DNA from: Synaphobranchus kaupii
Lineage: Eukaryota; Chordata; Actinopteri; Anguilliformes; Synaphobranchidae
Length of the DNA: 64,000 nucleotides
Direction: 5' to 3'
Assembly: GCA_029718625.1 (NCBI GenBank)
Contig: CM056383.1
Span: forward strand, 15,971,897-16,035,896
A program made the position numbers and the translations under genes. This document shows, one piece after another, positions 29,651 through 41,554 of this stretch. The notes beneath the pieces were generated by a model, which did no database searches, had not been told where the DNA came from, and saw only the letters and a list, made by a program, of their open reading frames with translations. Position 1 is the first letter of the stretch. Every line of letters begins with the position of its first letter.

Positions 29651-29870
29651 ATTACATTACAGGCATTTAGCAGACGCTCTTATCCAGAGCGACTTACACA
29701 ACTTCTTAAGAAGCTTCTTAACAGCACGAACCCCAGGGCTAATTTTCTGTGCGCATGTGAGCCCCACTCACTGGGATTGAATCGAGACCATACCAGTGCT
29801 TACGGTGGCCATAGCATCACCTGGTCAGGGAGGACATTCAGTCAGTGGGCTATCTGTGGCGCACTGTGCA
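29651..29870 (-). mobile_element. tRNA-derived SINE with UnaL2-like tail
   Basis: On the minus strand a B-box-like GTCTCGATTCAATCCC precedes the body, and the 3' end carries GTCGCTCTGGATAAGAGCGT, CTGCTAAATG and two TGTAA-type units at 29651-29660. The tail is the hairpin-plus-TGTAA terminus used by L2-clade LINEs. The body holds a 16-bp palindrome (29706-29721). The head boundary near 29870 is approximate. Confidence 0.7.
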
Positions 29871-29924
29871 CCATACTGTCCGCCTGCACAAACTGCATAA
29901 GTACCCTTCTCTGACTCATTGGCT

Positions 29925-30186
29925 GTGCCCGAATGCCAAATCAAAGCCCTTCCATATTATTCACTATACTTGTTGAGTACACTGGATGAGAAAGTTAAGT
30001 CGGGAATTGTTCTCTAAGTGTAATGCACTTATAATCCCTGGATGATATGAGTATTTCCAGGTTTTTCGCTGATAATGGTATGGAGGATATATTTGCATAC
30101 TGCATGTCACATACTAAACAGTATGCAGTAAACAGTACACAGTATGGTAGTACACAGGACACAGTGGAAAGGGCTCTGATTCGGAC
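29925..30186. mobile_element. Degenerate MITE with imperfect terminal inverted repeats
   Basis: The left end TGTGCCCGAATGCC / AAAGCCCTTCC is matched, inverted, by TTGTCCGAATCAGAGCCCTT at the right end. The interior is rich in ACAGTATG / AGTACAC words typical of small fish MITEs. No target duplication was resolved. Confidence 0.5.
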
Positions 30187-33100
30187 AATATATGTGAGAT
30201 CTTAACTACTGGACTGCAGAGACCCAACAGCAGACAGTGTGAGCTCTGGAGGAGACTGTGTTGCCTGCTTGTCTGACGTTGAGGTTGCAAAAGAAGAGAA
30301 AATCAGTGACACTCTTACACATTTTAATGGGGAGGTCATTTGAATGGCTTAAAGGTTGGAACACAATGCTGGTATGATGAGATCCATTCCTTCCCAATGA
30401 ATCAGTAAGGAGTAATATCTGCTTTAATTTAGAAATGCTTAGAGTGACAATTGTGAAGTAATATTCTTTAGTAAAAGTGCCAAAACAAGTTGGAATTTGC
30501 TTCTGCTATAAATGGATTTAATCAAATTTAATCATTAATATCAAGCCTTCTTCCATCGTGGAACATGGAATCTCATCTCATGTCCTTTTAAAAAAGCATT
30601 TATTATTAAGCAAATGCAGTTGAGTCTCTATTAATTTGTTGCAATGAGTGTACAGCCAATAGTTAGTACTAACTAACTTCATTCAAGTTGCGCATTACAG
30701 TTGAGAGATATAAGCAATAAGCTTTGGTGATGAGGAGGAATGGAACGCATTTTCCGTTTATTACAGCCCTGTGTGAACTGGGTTTACAGAAACATGCACT
30801 CAGTCAACTGCAATCTGGGGAGAAGAAGCTTTGTGGAAATGCAGGGGGAGTAACTGGGAATCCTAATGGCACCACACTGCTGTAAAAGTGTCAGTATGTA
30901 TCAAGCTGGCTGCTGCAGCAAATTTTAGGAATGACAGAACATGGCTGGGAATGTCTATAAGGAATGGGAATGCTCATGCCTTTAAACTAAACCAGACTGA
31001 TGTAGTTAGAGAAAAAGTAAGAAGGATATTCCCTTTTCTCATACCTCACCCCCACCCCTGCCCCTCATATTACCAACAGCCATAAGCTCCTATTGTCTTA
31101 TAATCAAACAAAGCCGGTCTTAGCACCCTGGCCCATGAAATATTGATATTGTCCCTGGACCTTCATTTCTGTGCTGTTTGTATTTAAAGGAACAAACAGC
31201 TAGAAATGTGAGGCACAACAGCAGCTGTGAATGCTTTATGAGACCTGAACAGTCAGGGCCAACTGCACTGTTTTGTTCCTTTGGTAAACGGTGCTTTGTG
31301 GCACCATTGGGATAAAAAAAACAACAAAAAAAAACAATGTCCCCAAAACAATCTGCCGACATTGAGAAAGAGCCTTGCATTGCCACTCCCCGTCCCTCTG
31401 TCTCAATGAAAAGGCTTATCTAAAAGTATCTAAACCACCTCATTGTGTCAAATTAAAACAATGTTTACACTTAATGGCCTATATTAATATGCGTGTATTT
31501 TTGTGCTTACCCAATGTATTGCTATAATGATAAAGTAGTGGGATACTTGTGTTTAAAATGATTAATTACATTTTTGCCACCTATGAAGAATGCATAAAGT
31601 AATATAGAGACTTATTCTCCAATGCACCGTATTGCTACGGTGCATTGGACAGACAAGATTTCTTTATTAGGGGAGGACGGTGTGTTAGACAGATATATTG
31701 AGGAGGCCCTTTCTGTCTTCCACGAGTCCAGAATTAGCACGGAATGGTCATTAGTGTTCCTAAAGAAAGAAACACATCAGTTGGTGTTTTCTTGTTGCTT
31801 CTGCAGAAATCTTCCTCCCTGAGAAATTCAGCACCAGGCTAAGTTGCTCTGCCTGTCGCTACCATGGTAACATTTAGTGCCAGTTACTGATGTTTGATAT
31901 ATTGTGGGTTAGGCATGAAACATACTGTATATTCCAAAGAAATCAAGCTCTAGTATTTAGACCATGGCACACAACATGCAAAACAGAGCCAGTGTGGCCA
32001 AAAATCACTGCGAGTTTCACAGCAAATAGGAGTTTAATTTAAACAAAATTATAATTCAAATAAACAAATTAATTATTTTTTAAGAATGTTTAATTACCTG
32101 TTTGGCTTAAAATTAAATATGTTATATTTCCTATTAAATAGTACCACAAACTGTTTTAAAAACAACTAATATTTTGGTCAATGGGCCTACGCCTATTCGC
32201 GTTTGCTCTGCCTCCCTATTCCAGGGGTACGTAAAGACCTATTTATTGCACCCAGAGCGACAGGTTGAATACAAATAGAAAGGAAAATAATTATATTTTT
32301 CTCTGACGCCTTGCAAGTGAAGAGAATACGCCATTGAGCTAAATAATAAGATACAATCCTGTTTAGGACCATCTTTTTCCATCTTCCGTTATTATGATTT
32401 TTTGAAAACCTTTTTTTTTGTCTGAAAGTTAACCATCTTGGGTGCTGTCTTCGTCTCGTTCTTTAATGGAAGGGATTTGTTTTGTAGTTGTTTTGTGTTT
32501 CAGTAGGGGGTTTTGTGTATAGCAGACATGTCCATCTGTTGCAGTGTTAAAGCTAAGTTACAGGAGGCTATTGTTCCGAAAATCGGTTAAGTCTTGAAAT
32601 GAGCAGTTGTCTCGGACTAATGCTTCGACTTGATGGGCCACTCGAAATGGATGAAAAAAAACTTAGCCTACAAGAAAGGTTCATACTTTGGTGAGGGTGA
32701 ACTAATCTGAACATTGATTGTGAAAAAGATTGTTCTCCATCCCAATAGCCTACAGAAATACATTCGGCCATATTGAATGTCACCGCCAGCACCAGAAGTA
32801 TACATGATTAGAAGATAAAACCAATCCCTATGGCTTAAAAAACGCATGAGATTTCCGTTCCGCCCCCACCTATAAAGAAGGAAATATAGAACATATATTA
32901 TATTCACATATTGCAGGCAGCTGTCAATCAATATCCAATATCTCATTTTTCTATTAGTTTTATTTTTCATTGCAACGGCTTTCAAAGTTATAACCTATCT
33001 GTCAATGTACAGCTGAACTCCAGCAACACTCGTTGCAACTTTCATTAGCCTATGTCAGTTCTGTGTTTTGTTTTGCTTCGTAACTTTTTATCCAAATTGG

Positions 33101-36100
33101 TGCACGTCGAAAAATAAATAGCTAATCAACCAAAACCAAAACCACCGAAAGACGATATTTTTGCTGCTGTAGGCTACTACCTTCCGACTGAATTCCCACA
33201 GACTGAGACTTCCTTTGCTTTTAGCATTCAGATTGCCCGTCGACACTGCGTGATGTTTTGTTTATTGTCCCATTTCATGTCAAATCAATGGAAAGTTGTC
33301 ATTACCTAACATGATTAGGCCTGGTCACAGCGATCTAAATCAGATTATCAATAGATTTTGTATAATTCAGCAACCTGGGAGATTAACCACTGCAGCCTAT
33401 ACCCTATATAGGCTGTGCGTTTTAAATGAGAGCAAAGGCAGATAATAGTGGGAAACCGGGGAAATTAAAAAGTAACCTGTGTATTGATATTAAAATTCCC
33501 ATTTACTGAAATTTGCACAGCTGATGCAAACATATTTTTCACACCAAAACACTTGATATTAGCATAATTGTTGAGCCTGCATTTGTTTATCCCTGAATGT
33601 GGTTTTAAAGTGGGTATGTAAAATGAAAACGAATCTGTTTTGTTCCATCGAGTATTGTAATGATCCTTAAACAAAACACACATGATTAAATCACTGTGCA
33701 CGAGGGTTACATATGTGTGCATTCGATCGTCATTTCTGCCACACCAACAGCGATTATGCAAATACAGTTTTTTTTTTTTTTTTATTGTGCCAGCTTTTTT
33801 AAAATACGTTTTCCACCTGGAATTATTTGTATTAAAAAATAACAACGTGTAGGTTACTCATAACGTAGCCTATATTTGCAGATATGATTAGCTGTTTCAA
33901 TTACAAACACATTACAGTTACTGAGATCCTCATTCATTCAAACAAAAATCCATGCTGTGTGCTTTTTGCATTCGTTGATAGCAGTAATTCAAAATTTAAC
34001 CGCAACGAAATGTTAATTAAATTGGACCCCTGCATAGACGCATCTACACGTACAGTAGGCTACGAACACATGCGCGCACAAACAAGCTTGGTCCTGAAAC
34101 ACGATGTGGAGATGCGTCGGATAATTCTCAGCTTCTTCCTTCCTTCACCTGATCTTGAAAATGTTCAGGTGAAAGCAGTATGGCAGAAACCTCGCCTTAT
34201 ATTTCAGTACAAACTTAAGAATAGTGACATAAAGAAGGAAGTGAGAGGGGGAGGGAGGGCGCTACTTCATTGTCTTTGGACAGGATACATGAATGATCGC
34301 TTCTACCCCCAACCCACACACTCACACAACGTCCAACTCACCCCAAAAGCGCATCCCGTTCGACCTTCCCGAAGACGTCCCCCATCCAGGCGCCCGGGAG
34401 CGCAGAGACAGAGAGGCTAAATATAGACTTCATTACTTCATTATTATAGCCCTCCATCCGTTGCTAGGCAATAGTATCAGATTAACACTAATTATCATTT
34501 TATCACATTTTCCCCTGACAGTTCTTCTCTTCAATTTCAACGCCCGAATTGCGAGATTGATCATTTGCCTTTGCATTGAATGGCAGCCAGTAAGAATTGT
34601 TTACATCACAGTACAATACATTTGCGTATATCTAGCTGAGTGATTTTCTGGGATTTAATACACGATTAGCCTGCTATCGAATAGCCTACTGTATGAACTA
34701 TTTTTTGTATTTCATATAAAAGCGTGAGGGGAGACTTGTTAAATGTGGACATAATAAATAGCATTCGATTTCTCCCCAGATGGCTAATTTGAAATGGCTA
34801 ATTAGAGAAAGACTTCTCTTTCAGGTGAAGTTCTTAAAGCAACTACACGCTGATGGTCCTTGGACAGAAGTTGGAACCTGGAACACACAAGACTCTTAGG
34901 CGGTTTCTTTCTGTATTCATTTATCTATTTATTTTTAATATGTTCAGGCTGTTTCAGGCGCTGATCCTGTTTGGATAGAGAACAGCCACCCACACCAGCC
35001 TCACATAAATCACCATAAATCATTCTTGTCACTCACACGCGGACAATGTCTCTTTCTCTTACGTGTACACACGGAGACAGCCAACCACACGCATAGCCTA
35101 GCCTACTTGCACACGGCTAAACTGCGATCATACATGTTGCAACGGAATGCTGAATTGTTGTTTAGCTACTAGAGTGCGATGAATTAGGCTATAACGTTAG
35201 CAGTCATCCCGAAGCTGACATTTTTAATGAAAAAAATAACCTTTAATGGAATTACGAGTTAATGGCTTATTTCAATCCGGGCATTACAGATGTCAAGTGT
35301 CCTGTACTGATCCCATGTTCTAATCCTAATCACTTTAGTGTAATTCCTGACTTTTTAACTTGCGGAAATACTGCTGGAATTTCACCTTGAGCGCAAAATA
35401 TCTGTCTTTGATTTATTATATTGGTGCAGAGAGTTTCCATCTTCGCCCCCACAGTTGTCACAGGCGTTCTATAATTGGGTGAGCCATGTGACCGACCTAG
35501 CCGCTGTTGACGTTTCACGGTACAGAAGGACCAGCATCTTTGGGAATTTTCTTCCCGTTTCCAGCAGTTTTACTCCAGCTGTGGGGAAATAGGATACATT
35601 CTGTGTCTGTTCTCTGCCTTTCTGCTAAAAACAACAACAAGAACTACAACAACAACAATAAGACGAAATAGACATTAAGGGGTCCAAGCATAGCCACAAA
35701 CGCCCAACTGCCAATGCTATAACATTTAATCCCTTAATTTATTGTACTATTGATTTTAGATGTCAACATTTGGTATCCTTCAACGTTTGGCTAATATTGT
35801 GATCATATTGCATCATGTTACTTTTGAAGCATAACATAATGTTGCTATATACTAGCCTACTTTAAATAACTTAGCCTAATTGCAGTTAGGTTTGAAGATC
35901 AGATTGTTTTATTCTGCTTATATGAAACCTGTAAGTACATATTGTTATCACAACACATTTTAACGCAACGTTTTAACTGTTTATGTTAAAGTTCTGTAAA
36001 CAAGATATTGCAAGTAGTGTCAAAAATAACTTGTCTTTAATCTGAAAGATATAGTAATAATATGATTTAAGGTATCACTCAAAAAATGTGTACAAATCAA

Positions 36101-36759
36101 GGTATTGTTGTGTATTGCTATTACTGAAGTTAGTATAAAGGAAAGGAAAAAATATTTTAAAGTATTTTAATAGGCTTTAGTTGTCTGTGCAGTTGGTTAT
36201 TGGTGACATGGACCTCATATCACGTTCATTGTGATTTCTTAATTTCATCTTTTACCAAAGATCAAATAGTGATCAAACCTTTTTGCACTTAATTTGTTGA
36301 AGGAGTATGTGAGTTTATCAAGGGCGAAGAGTTATTGATTTTTACATAGTTTTAATCCTGAGATGTTAAGTGCAAAATTGCATTTACTTGCAATAGAATG
36401 GTTCATTTTATTCAAAGTCTTTGCTAAAATGCATTTTATAAAGCATACATTTATACTGAACGGCCACAAGGTGGATGTCTAAGGCCAAAAATGAACTACA
36501 TACCTATACATGGTCAATGTTTGTGCATCTTCAAGCAAGTGATATTAATTAATTCTAACTTTCTGTGTTCAAATAAAAAGTGACATATCTATATAATATA
36601 ATATTTTATTTTATACAATATACAATATGTATGCATATAATTAGTTCAGCTTGAACAGGAAATGTTGTCATATGTCAATGGAGAATGTAAAATTTATATT
36701 TCTGTAAATTGTATGATCATAACAAGATTAATTTAAAGTATTTGTATTAACAGGTACAT
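30187..36759. other. No gene recognised; possible regulatory DNA
   Basis: This is the longest stretch without clear repeats. It contains a perfect hairpin (31619-31648), a 178-codon open frame at 33884-34420 with no domain I know, and homeodomain-type TAATTAG motifs near 34800. A less AT-rich patch lies around 35440-35600. Conservation cannot be judged from one sequence. Confidence 0.45.
31619..31648. repeat. Perfect hairpin, 13-bp stem, TTGC loop
   Basis: CCAATGCACCGTA is followed by a 4-base loop and the exact reverse complement TACGGTGCATTGG. Confidence 0.95.
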
Positions 36760-36769
36760 GATATAAGCA

Positions 36770-36785
36770 CAGGTGGATCCACCTG
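36770..36785. repeat. 16-bp perfect palindrome near RLE-LINE 3' end
   Basis: CAGGTGGATCCACCTG lies about 10 bp from the element's 3' terminus. An identical palindrome is at 41565-41580 in the second copy. It could form a terminal RNA hairpin. Confidence 0.9.
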
Positions 36786-36928
36786 CTGAGCATTTCTGCT
36801 TGACGCACCTCTGACGGTGCCATTGTGCCGGCTGCAGGGTCATCAGCCGGGAGCCACCCTTCACTGATGTTTCGCTCCTTTAATCCCGGAACATCTCAAG
36901 GTGATGGAGCAGCGGCAGGGACGTCTCC

Positions 36929-37660
36929 CTACCACCCCCTGCAGCCAGCCCTAGGATCCTTATTTTCCCCATGCCTTGCTTTATCCTTTCTTCGAAGCCA
37001 GAGCCAGAAGCTCCCTTGTTCTGCCTCCTCCGCCAGGTCTTTGAGAGCCTTCCTCAGCTTGGAGCCTGTGATCCCAAGAGACTTCAGGAACCGCTGGGTG
37101 TATGTTCCAGTGTAGCCTCTGCAACCTACCTCCACTGGATAGGTGAACGCCCTCCACCCTGCTTGTGAGCACACAGCTGCCAGCTCTGTGTACTTTTCCT
37201 TCTTTCTCTCGAAGGTGGCTTCCATTCCCTCTTCCCATGGAACAGTCAATTCAGCCATAATGACCGTCCTAATAGAGGTAGACCAGAGCACGATATCTGA
37301 CCTTAGGGAGGTTATGGTGATCTCTTGTGGGAACTTCAACTGGCGGTCAAGGTCAGCTCTCAAGTTCCACTCGCCTCCGGGTGACAGGAGGGACCACTCT
37401 CTCGTGCTGCTGCCCTGAGCCTCACCCCCTTGCCTGACAAACTGGATCAGCCGCTGTGATGTTACCGGGCTAGCCCTGTCTGCTTCCAACCTGCGTGCCT
37501 CCAGGATTTCAGCTAGCTTGGGCTCTGGGAGTCGCAGAGTTGGCAGGTCTCCTCTGAGCCGTACCAGAGGTGCAGGTTCCGGGGACTGGAAAGGGTATCG
37601 TACGTGGCCCTGATAAGGAAGCTCAGCCTCGCTTGGGGCATCCTCCACATATCCGTGCAT
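36929..37660 (-). pseudogene. RLE-LINE C-terminal restriction-like endonuclease (243 codons open)
   Basis: This is the best-preserved part. RSDIVLWS (S121, D122) is followed by MAELTVPWEEG (E137). These are the spaced acidic residues of the PD-(D/E)xK-like nuclease that nicks the target in R2/NeSL/HERO-type elements. After it come ERKKEKYTELAAVCSQAGWR, then PVEVGCRGYTG, a conserved C-terminal block. The usual knuckle upstream of the nuclease is incomplete: a C-x2-C pair occurs in another frame near 37530, but its His/Cys half is not seen, which suggests a small deletion. The frame starts inside the protein, not at a real start. Confidence 0.85.
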
Positions 37661-38572
37661 GTAATGGCCCTGTTATTCACAGCCTCCCAGGTTGTCCATC
37701 TCCCTTGTTGCTGTTGGCTCACAGCTCTGATTTTATAGCTCTCCTCTTCCATCTTTACAACTTCAGAGGGTTTTTCCTTTCCTTCTTTGTGGCTTTGGAC
37801 CACATCTTGGTTGCTGTTCCCCATACAAAACCGGCCCTACCTGGCTGCAGCAATCCAACAATCTACTAGTGTTTCAGTCGATTGATGGCCTGGTCTGCAT
37901 CACATTCTACGTGCATCCTGTGTGAACTTAGGCCTTGGTGTTTTGGACAGACATGTTAGGTGAGCCATCTCTCAGCTCGAACACAAGCCTCACCTTCTCC
38001 TGTTTGTAGCCAAAGCTGATGGATTTCAATGGAAGCTTCAGGATGTTTCTCCCAAACAGTGCCATGTTGGAAAAGCATTGAGGAAGGCCCAGACATTTAC
38101 AGATGTAGTTATTGGCTTTTGAATCCATCTTCAGAGCTGTTGTTGAGGTGATGTCACACAATTTCAGGGGCCACATCAGACGTTGGTATAAGGTGAACTT
38201 CTAGCACCAGACCATGAATTTCCCTGGAAGGAGGCTTTAGCCATCTGAGAACTGAGATGTGACAGAGGCAGCCATGTGCTTGTCGGATAGGTCGGCTATG
38301 TAAAGCCTTCTAAGGCTTCGCACAGGTTGGTCCACCAAAAGCAGGATTTTCCTCGCCATCGATTGAGAAGGAGATGTTGTCGTTCCTGACTTCTTTCCGG
38401 ATTGAGAGGCTGCGGGACTTGGCTGGTTTTATTTTCATCCTGGCCCATGTTAATAGCTCCTCAAGCTCCTCAGGAGTCTGGAGGTGCATGCTGCTGTCTG
38501 AAGGAGGGTGGTGACATCATCCATGTAGCTCCGTAGGGCCGGGAGTCACTGACCTGACTGGGATCTGACTCC

Positions 38573-39231
38573 TCAGACCATCTGTCTTCCACCAATAAGG
38601 ATGATCTCAAAATCTGCTGTGAAAAGGATGGGAGAGATGGAGCAACCCATTCCTATCCCTTTCTCCAGCTGATGCCAACCAGTTGAGATGATCTGAGTTG
38701 TGTAGCAGATGTGGAAGTTGTTGAAGTAGTTTGCTATCAGGCTCTGGATGCACGATGGTATATGGAAGAAGTTGAGAGCGAAAGTGATGAGCTGGTGGTA
38801 TTTGCAAGATCCAACCAAACTACATGGAGATCTGATTTGCTGCACTAGGCTGTCTGGATTTGTTCCCAGATCATAGCCGAGTGCTCCACGCAGCCAGGAA
38901 ACCCTGGAACGCCTGCCTTCTGACAACTGGTGTCGATGTAATTGTTTGCCAGGAGGTAGTTAGTCATGCGCTTTGCCACCACCAAGAAAAGAATCTTCCC
39001 TTCCACGTTTAGTAGGGCGATGCCTCTGAATTGGCTGATGTTGTGGGAGTCTTTCTCCTTCGGGATGAAGGGGGTGACCGCTCTGCTCCATGCTAATGGG
39101 ATGGATTGAGTTTTCCAGGCAACACCCATCAGCTTCCACAAAAGCTTCAGGAGCCTGGGGCAGTTCTTATATACCTTATAGGGTATGCCGTTTATGCCGG
39201 GTGCTGAAGCAGCTCTCGCTCGCTCTACCAC
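38573..39231 (-). pseudogene. RLE-LINE reverse transcriptase domain, broken
   Basis: Two overlapping frames cover most of the polymerase that copies the element RNA at the target site. The first (39231-38845) holds the fingers: ASAPGINGIPYKVYK, the (S/R)AVTPFIPKEKDS stretch and FRGIALLNVEGKILF. The second (38926-38573) holds GIGMGCSISPILFTADFEII, which is motif B with the usual GCxxSP core. The frames shift between them, and a further shift separates them from the catalytic YMDD, which lies just downstream at 38516-38527 (minus, SYMDDVTTLLQTA). Beyond it the thumb is readable only with more frameshifts. The polymerase is therefore inactive. Confidence 0.85.
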
Positions 39232-39326
39232 CTGTATAATTTCAGACTATTTGGGGGGAGTGGTGTCAAACTGTGAGGAGGGCTTGGGTGGGCGAGGTAC
39301 CCTGGTAATCCGAGGGGGCTCTCCTT

Positions 39327-39674
39327 TTAGCTGTCGCTGAGCTGGTCTTTGATGTATTCCTCCAGCTCCTGCTCGGTGGTCTGCAGTGTCCCGGTCTTCT
39401 TCTCCTCCAGCAGGCATTGGGAGTACTTGAAGGGGTCCCAGAAGAAGCTCACCCTTGCTTTCTCCCTGCGACTTCTGCTTTTCCTGATCCTTTCAGCTTG
39501 CCTCAGGTGTGAGAGTCTTACTTTGATTTGGTTCCACAGGTTCTTCAAGCCCTCCTTTTCCTGGTCCTTGACTTTCCTCCATGATTTCCGCAAAAGGTGT
39601 CTCTCCCTTACCAGCTGGAGGATTTCCCTCTCCCGTCTCCTGCTCTGTTTGGGAATGATCCTCCTCTGAGGCAT
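39327..39674 (-). pseudogene. RLE-LINE ORF, basic linker before reverse transcriptase
   Basis: These 115 codons are rich in Arg, Lys and Glu, including REREILQLVRERHLLRKSWR and EKARVSFFWDPFKYSQCLLE. A stretch of the form ARxSFFxDPFKYxxxLLEEKK precedes the polymerase in fish elements of this type. The fragment ends ELEEYIKDQLSDS, then hits a stop before the polymerase frame starts at 39231. The upstream zinc-finger part is in a different frame. The reading is pieced from fragments and no intact protein is encoded. Confidence 0.65.
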
Positions 39675-39748
39675 CTCGCCAAATCTCTCTATGCCTTCCT
39701 CGTAGATGATGTGACCGAAGATGTTCAGTTTGGAGGTTGCGCTGCCTC

Positions 39749-40420
39749 TTAGCGTGTTCTGGAGGGTGATGTGTAGGCTCTGGTCGAAGATTCTCCATGC
39801 ATCCTTGTCACTGGCTTTTGGCCACTTGACTTTGGATTTTCGGATTGGCTTCTCTGGCGTTCCTCTTGTGGGTTCTCTGCTTGGTGTTTTATTGGATGCT
39901 CACGCTGTGGGCTGTGCTGTTGTTGATGCAAATCCTGCTGGGAGGGCTGGTCTTCCTCTCTCGCACCAGATGCAATGGTGGGATCAGTAGCCCTGTGGTG
40001 CTCAACCTGGCTATCACTCCTCCTTATCTGACCTGCTACTGCAGTGCAAGCTTGCATCTGGTTGCTGCCGCCGCATTTTGCCTTCCCCTGGTGGATTCGC
40101 AGGCCCAGGTAAGTTGTCACTTTGGACCATCCACAGCTGCATTCTCTCAGGATACTTTGATCATTCGTCGTTGCGGTGCCAGTCGTTACCGTGTTATCCT
40201 TCCTAATTGGTCCACCTTCCATCCCGCCTCTCGGTGGACCGCCGGGCTGTTTTCTTCTCATTCTGCTTGTAGTTGATTTAGGGAGTCCTTGTAGCAGTCG
40301 CTTCAAGGACGTGTGGCATGGGTAACTAGCCCCTCCACCCCTGGTGCAGTCTTTCCTGCCGCCAGCCAGTTTTCCCTGGCAACCCTCCAGTCTTTCCTGG
40401 ACGCCAACTGCTCTATTCAC
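39749..40420 (-). pseudogene. RLE-LINE ORF, N-terminal zinc-finger part (223 codons)
   Basis: This N-terminal region of the retrotransposon protein is thought to bind nucleic acid. Residues 94-116 read CSCGWSKVTTYLGLRIHQGK then AKC: C94, C96, H110 and C116 make a C2HC-like finger of the kind at the start of fish R2/NeSL/HERO-type proteins. The rest is low-complexity and rich in Gln, Ser and Arg. The frame opens at 40420, directly beside the TGTAA tail of a neighbouring L2 element. It stops at 39749, and the protein continues in another frame (39674-39327), so there is a frameshift. Confidence 0.7.
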
Positions 40421-40423
40421 AGT

Positions 40424-41552
40424 ACATTACATTACATTACAATCATTTGGCAGACGCTTTTATCCAAAGCGACGTACAATAAGTGCATATTGAAGGTCAT
40501 TGACGCGACTACAAAGCAAATCCGACAAAGCACAACTTTCTCACAGCGTAGGAGTTATCCCTAGTAATGAACATCAGTAGTACACACAGTCAGCTATACA
40601 TTCTGAACTAAAAATAACCAAAAACACAAGTTAAATAGAAAACAAGCAAAACAAACAAAAAAACAGGAAGCGAGTACTATAGAATGGCCCTATATAGGTA
40701 TTTTAGTCGAGGTGGAGTCTGAAAAAGTGCGTTTTCAGACCACGACGAAAAACAGACAGTGTTTGAGCTGAGCGCAGCAGAGTGGGGAGTTCGTTCCACC
40801 ACTGGGGAGCTAGGGTGGAAAAGCTCAACAGTCGGGACGAGCGGGAGCCGTTAACACGGAGGGGGGGAAGTGCAAGTTGCCCTGCAGCAGCAGAGCGAAG
40901 TGGTCGAGCAGGAGCGTAGTGCTGGATTAAGTCCTGTAGGTAGGAGGGGCCTGACCTTTTGGCTGCAGTGTAGGCCAGGGTCAGAACTTTGAACCTGATC
41001 CTGGCCACGACCGGCAGCCAGTGGAGTGACCTCAGCAGGGGGGTGACGTGCGAGAACTTCGGGAGGTTGAACACAAGCCGAGCAGCCGCGTTCTGGACCA
41101 GTTGTAGGGGCAGAATGGCGAAGGCTGGTAGGCTTGCGAGAAGGGAGTTGCAGTAGTCCAGACGTGAGGTGACCATGGTCTGGACAAGAAGCTGGGCGGA
41201 GTAGGTGGTCAGGTACGGCTAAATTCTCCTGATGTTGTACAGGAGGAACCTGCAGGACCGTGCCGTTGCCCTGATGTGTTCTTTGAAGTCCAGCTGGTCA
41301 TCCAGGACCACCCCCAGGTTCCTTGCAGAGCGGGAGGCGGTCATCATGGTTCCGTCGATAGTGATGGACAGGTCTAGGAGCGGGGAGGTCTTGTATGGCA
41401 TGAACAGCAGCTCAGTCTTGTCGAGGTTGAGCTTCAGGTGATGGCTAGACATCCACTCAGAGATGTCAGCCAGGCAAGCAGATATCCTTTCCTTTACCTG
41501 TGGGGTAGAGGGAGGGAAAGAGGAACAGTAGTCACTGGCAAGCCAGAGTAAC
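40424..41552 (-). mobile_element. L2-clade LINE, 5'-truncated
   Basis: On the minus strand the C-terminal part of ORF2 is followed by a 3' tail with CGCTTTGGATAAAAGCG (GGATA loop), CGTCTGCCAAATG and then TGTAA repeats at 40424-40443. This tail is the conserved 3' hairpin and repeat of the eel UnaL2 type. The 5' boundary, next to an RLE-LINE fragment at 41555, is approximate. Confidence 0.9.
40703..41452 (-). pseudogene. L2 ORF2 C-terminal part (reverse transcriptase end), two open pieces
   Basis: The pieces are 41452-41219 (77 codons) and 41176-40703 (157 codons). The first has KLNLDKTELLFMPYKTSP and SARNLGVVLDDQLDFKEHIR. The second has MVTSRLDYCNSLLASLP, QNAAARLVFNLPKFSHVTPL, LLRSLHWLPV and FRRGLKTHFFRLHLD. 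These are diagnostic of the C-terminal region of L2 LINE ORF2. A stop at about 41220 (IRRI then TAG) separates the pieces; otherwise the frame is well kept, so the insertion is fairly young. The endonuclease and polymerase core are absent. Confidence 0.9.
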
Positions 41553-41554
41553 TA

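Larger units (their letters stand above)
36760..40423 (-). mobile_element. RLE-type non-LTR retrotransposon (R2/NeSL/HERO group), defective
   Basis: On the minus strand the expected domain order is preserved: an N-terminal Cys/His zinc finger (about 40075-40135), a basic linker, reverse transcriptase with motif B and YMDD (38516-38527), a partial C-x2-C knuckle (about 37530), and a C-terminal restriction-like endonuclease (36929-37660). This order is that of single-ORF LINEs with a restriction-like rather than apurinic endonuclease. The gene is broken by several stops and frameshifts. The 3' end, CAGGTGGATCCACCTG then GTGCTTATATC, is identical in a second fragment at 41555-41848. The 5' end abuts an L2 tail at 40424, so it may be truncated there. 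The clade within the RLE group is not certain. Confidence 0.85.

Noticed and set aside
36825..40564. Several plus-strand frames of 65-143 codons across the RLE LINE
   Set aside because: They are antisense shadows of the minus-strand retrotransposon protein, whose motifs are recognisable.
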